DNA of 62,360 nt from Porticoccus sp965660005 (GTDB taxonomy: Bacteria; Pseudomonadota; Gammaproteobacteria; Pseudomonadales; Porticoccaceae). The stretch covers positions 1-62,360 of the forward strand of contig NZ_CBFHYF010000008.1 of the NCBI RefSeq assembly GCF_965660005.1. The letters are read 5' to 3'. Of this stretch, positions 59,515 through 62,360 are shown piece by piece. The translations under genes and the position numbers were made by a program. Each line of letters opens with the position of its first letter. The first letter of the stretch is position 1. Under the pieces are notes generated by a model. The model saw only the letters and a list, made by a program, of their open reading frames with translations. It was not told the DNA's origin and did not search any database.

Positions 59515-60691
59515 ATTCCAGGTGCCGATAAACACAGGATTCGAAGTCAACAAAACCGGGATAGGAGGAAATATCTTTAAAAGGCAATATTTGTGAAGCC
59601 CACATGCCACCGATGCCATTTTTCCGGTCAATCCAGTAGAACAGGTTCGCCAGTCCCGCCCACATTATCTGCCCGGCAGGTCGGCCAGAGGGGGTTGGCT
59701 CATCGTTGATCTGGAACGTATAACCCCAGGACTTTTTCAGCCCGGGAAAGAACTCGCCACTGTTGGAAAGCGCCGGCATCGAGGTTGCCCAGCCGCCACT
59801 TTGTAATCCAGCTAGCCCATTTCTGGACATTTTTTCTACGGTTTCTTTCTTCAGTACACGCCCTTCTGGCCCGTCGCCGTCATTCAGTATCATCCGGATA
59901 AATTTCATGTAATCCGGTACCGTGCCATATAGTCCATGCCCGCCCATATCCATCTCGGGTGGCTGAGGAAGCACCAGGTCCCAGGGGGCCAGCTGACCGT
60001 CTTCGGCGCGGGTATGCAAGCTGGCCAGTCGTGATTGCATGGCGGGGGTCAGGGTGAAGGCGCTGTCCGTCATCCCCAGTGGCTGAAAAATTCGTTCTTT
60101 CATGACTTCGCCCAGGCGTTTTCCTCGCACCGCCTCAACAATCTTACCCACCCAGTCGAGGTTGACCCCGTACATCCAGCGCTCTCCGGGATCGTGCAGC
60201 AGCACGGACTTGATGCCATCAAACGTGCTGGATACCACCGATGCAGTTTCCCTTGCAGTGCGGAAGGCCAGGTCATCGTGGCTGAAGAACTCGTAACCAA
60301 AGCCGGCGGTATGCAGCATCAGTTGATTGATGGTGATATCGGATTTCGGGGCCCTCAGCCTCGGTTGACCGTTGCTATCAAAACCATCGAGTACCTGAAT
60401 CTCGGCGATGTCGGGCACATATTCTTTGGCGCGATCCTCGAGACTGACCAGTCCCTCTTCGATGAGCTGCATCAGAGTGGTGCCGGTCAGGGCTTTGGTG
60501 CAGGAAAAAATGGCAAACACGGAATCGGTGGCTATGGGCTCTGTTTTGCCCATCTCTCTCACCCCGGCAGTCCCTTCATAGACATTGGCCCCCTTGTCCG
60601 TGACCATGGCCACAATGCCGGGTGCACCACCGGACTCCGCGACCGTATTCGTCAATACGCTGTCCGCCGCTTCTTTCAATCGATTATTCAT
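59513..60691 (-). CDS. Serine hydrolase of the beta-lactamase/esterase family
   Basis: The 392-residue product belongs to the class C beta-lactamase-related serine hydrolases. It has SxxK in FSCTKALTG (serine at about residue 67), YxN in MYGVNLDWVG, and a C-terminal segment including GRPAGQIMWAGLANLFYWID in part. No signal peptide is visible, which fits a cytoplasmic esterase such as EstB better than a true beta-lactamase. The ATG at 60691 has AAGGA 7-9 bases upstream. Substrate is unknown. Confidence 0.85.
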   Translation of the reverse strand: MNNRLKEAADSVLTNTVAESGGAPGIVAMVTDKGANVYEGTAGVREMGKTEPIATDSVFAIFSCTKALTGTTLMQLIEEGLVSLEDRAKEYVPDIAEIQVLDGFDSNGQPRLRAPKSDITINQLMLHTAGFGYEFFSHDDLAFRTARETASVVSSTFDGIKSVLLHDPGERWMYGVNLDWVGKIVEAVRGKRLGEVMKERIFQPLGMTDSAFTLTPAMQSRLASLHTRAEDGQLAPWDLVLPQPPEMDMGGHGLYGTVPDYMKFIRMILNDGDGPEGRVLKKETVEKMSRNGLAGLQSGGWATSMPALSNSGEFFPGLKKSWGYTFQINDEPTPSGRPAGQIMWAGLANLFYWIDRKNGIGGMWASQILPFKDISSYPGFVDFESCVYRHLE

Positions 60692-60769
60692 TATGGTTCC
60701 TTCTCTCATTGCTCTGGTGCAGCTATTGTTATGCGCGGTGTGCATTGGTTGCGGGTGATTTTTATTCTT

Positions 60770-60791
60770 GAGGCATTTGATGGGCTGCCTC
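60770..60791. promoter_or_regulatory. Inverted repeat upstream of the serine hydrolase gene
   Basis: GAGGCA (60770-60775) and TGCCTC (60786-60791) form a perfect six-base inverted repeat with a ten-base spacer. It lies about 80 bases upstream of the hydrolase start. The form fits a dimeric regulator site; no T-run suggests a terminator. Confidence 0.3.
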
Positions 60792-60944
60792 TGGCAATTT
60801 GTTCTACTTGATAATCTCAGGCGTTCCTATGGTTATTGATTTTGCTGTGCTATTCAAGCAAGCGCAGAAAATACCCGTACAGTGTTAGTGCAGGGCGGGC
60901 AATATCCTGACAGCTTATCGGGCACCAAACCGGTGTTACTACCG

Positions 60945-62360
60945 TTAGTTGGAGTTCTGCTTAAAGCGTCTGGTATCAATCTGATGTTTCCTGATCCTCG
61001 ACGCCAGCGTGGTGGGCTTTATACCCAGCAGCTGGGCTGCGCCGCCATGGCCAGACACTTTGCCATGACATTTTTCAAGTGCAATCAGAAGGTTGCGGCG
61101 TTCCTGTTGCTTGAGGTCGGAGACAGTCAGGACCCCGTTACCCTGTTCCTTGTCAGCTATGGGGACATTTTGTTGATCTCTGGCCAACAGATCACTGAAC
61201 CTCAGGGTTGGCCCCTGGGCGAGTATGACCTGGCGTTCGATCACATTTTCAAGCTCCCGGATATTTCCCGGCCAGTGGTAGCCCTTCAGCTTTTCCAGCT
61301 CGCTGAGTGAAATTTTCAGATCCTGCTTGTTGGTTCTGGTACAACTTTTTTTCAAAAAATGCTGGGTCAGCAAAGGGACATCCTCTCTCCTGTCACGCAG
61401 TGGTACTGATTCAATCGGGAAAACATTGAGGCGAAAATAAAGGTCTTCGCGAAATTGGCCCCGTTGCACCTGTTCTTTGAGATTGCGATTGGTGGCGGTG
61501 ATGATTCGAACGTCCACGTGGCGTGTTTTCGATTCGCCCACCCGCTCAAACTGCTGTTCCTGTAAAACCCGCAACAGCTTGCCCTGGAGGTGCAGGGGTA
61601 TTTCACCGACTTCGTCGAGGAACAGTGTGCCACCGTTGGCCAGTTCAAAGCGACCGGGTCGATCGTTGGTGGCGCCGGTGAAAGCGCCTCTGGTATGGCC
61701 GAAGAATTCACTCTCGAACAGATCCGCCGGAATGGCTGCGCAGTTGACCCGGATCAGTGAGCGATTGGAGCGGCGGCTCATTTCGTGGATAGCTCTGGCA
61801 ATCAGTTCCTTGCCGGTGCCTGACTCACCACTGATGAGGACCGTGGAGTCTGTGGGCGCGACCAGTTGAATTTTTTGCAGGATATGCTGTACAGCAGCGC
61901 TTTTTCCAATGATCTGGTGGTGATTGAATTCGGAATTGATTTCTTCCTGCAGGTAGGCATTCTCCAGTTCCAGCTGATTTTTCAGCTGTTCCACTTCCGC
62001 CAGTGCTTCCAGTAGCCGTTTGCGGTCGGTTTTTTTCTGGGAAATATCGCGAAAAATTACCACTGCGCCGACAATAAAAACGTTGTCCCGAACCGGTGTA
62101 CTGGTCTACTCCACATCGATGGGCTTGCCGGATTTGGTCCAGAACGTCTCGTCTTCTACCCGGTGAACGGTGCCATCTCGAAAAGCCTCGAAGATAGGGC
62201 ACTCCTGCATATTGAAATGCGAATGATCCGCATGGGAGTGATGCACCATGTTGTGCATATTCCTGCCGGCCAGCTCTTCTGCGCGGTAGCCGAGAATACG
62301 CTCTGCAGCGGGATTGACGAAGGTGGTAATGCCGTTGGCTTCCACGCCGTAGATGCCGTC
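60945..62360 (-). pseudogene. PAS and sigma-54 activator gene with in-frame amber codon (5' end outside window)
   Basis: The frame enters from the right edge with a PAS domain (GITTFVNPAAERILGYRAEELAG) and continues to FWTKSGKPIDVE. It then meets TAG at 62108-62106 and continues in the same frame with TSTPVRDNVFIVGA and VVIFRDISQKK. After the PAS comes the AAA+ domain: Walker A GESGTGKELIAR, GAFTGA for sigma-54 contact, Walker B LFLDEVGEIP, and a Fis-like HTH near the C-terminus (GAAQLLGIKPTTLASRIRK). Homologous PAS domains read VEYTSTP here, so tyrosine to stop is the simplest change. An internal GTG at 62063 could allow a 372-residue product lacking the PAS. Confidence 0.8.

Noticed and set aside
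60035..60811. Open frame of 258 codons opposite the serine hydrolase
   Set aside because: The hydrolase strand carries SxxK and YxN motifs. The other strand has no recognisable sequence.
60913..60926. GG-N10-GC pattern resembling a sigma-54 promoter on the minus strand
   Set aside because: Only the GG and GC dinucleotides match; the TGGCAC and TTGC contexts are absent. It lies over 200 bases from the hydrolase start.
1..62360. CRISPR arrays, insertion sequences, prophage or integron genes
   Set aside because: No regularly spaced direct repeats, transposase, integrase or phage structural genes were recognised on either strand.

Overview
The window is an ordinary-looking chromosomal stretch of a gammaproteobacterium. 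The gene orders hemA-prfA-prmC, lolB-ispE-tRNA-Gln-prs-rplY-pth-ychF and lptD-surA-pdxA-rsmA-apaG-apaH, the amgK-murU recycling pair, the long zinc-free S14 and the DUF1820 protein all point to the Pseudomonadales/Cellvibrionales side of the class. This placement is an inference from gene content, not a computed phylogeny.

Layout. Positions 1-14.3 kb hold the 3' end of tuf and then the S10, spc and alpha ribosomal operons on the + strand (rpsJ to rplQ, including secY, a short rpmJ and rpoA). A consensus promoter and a terminator precede rpsJ, and a strong terminator follows rplQ. galE comes next. From 15.4 to 25.6 kb the genes are on the minus strand: a hybrid-looking sensor kinase with a decayed ATPase domain, a short-chain fatty-acid permease, and a tightly overlapped outer-membrane/maintenance operon (lptD-surA-pdxA-rsmA-apaG-apaH). 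Divergent from it are amgK-murU (peptidoglycan sugar recycling) and a VanZ-like gene. From 27.9 to 37.5 kb, on the minus strand, are holA, lptE, leuS, lnt, corC, ybeY, ybeZ and miaB. A DUF1820 gene and an aspartate aminotransferase follow, converging on a shared terminator.

From 39.3 to 46.5 kb, on the minus strand, are tRNA-Met with a structured 3' trailer, a frameshifted PQQ-type sugar dehydrogenase, ychF, pth, rplY, prs, tRNA-Gln, ispE and lolB, then a TPR lipoprotein. hemA-prfA-prmC run on the + strand. An AmmeMemoRadiSam set (AMMECR1-like A, Memo-like B, radical SAM) with an adjacent flavin reductase fills 51.7-54.8 kb. It is followed by a RhlB-type helicase, cysZ, an AsmA-like membrane protein, a RhlE-type helicase, a serine hydrolase, and a sigma-54 activator that carries an in-frame amber codon and runs off the window.

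Most of the content is housekeeping: translation, outer-membrane biogenesis (LptD, LptE, SurA, LolB, Lnt), cell-wall recycling and tRNA/rRNA modification. No phage, insertion sequence, CRISPR array or integron was seen. The points most worth a second look are the AmmeMemoRadiSam locus, the two interrupted genes, the degenerate histidine kinase, the pseudoknot-capable trailer behind tRNA-Met, and the structured rpsJ-rplC spacer.
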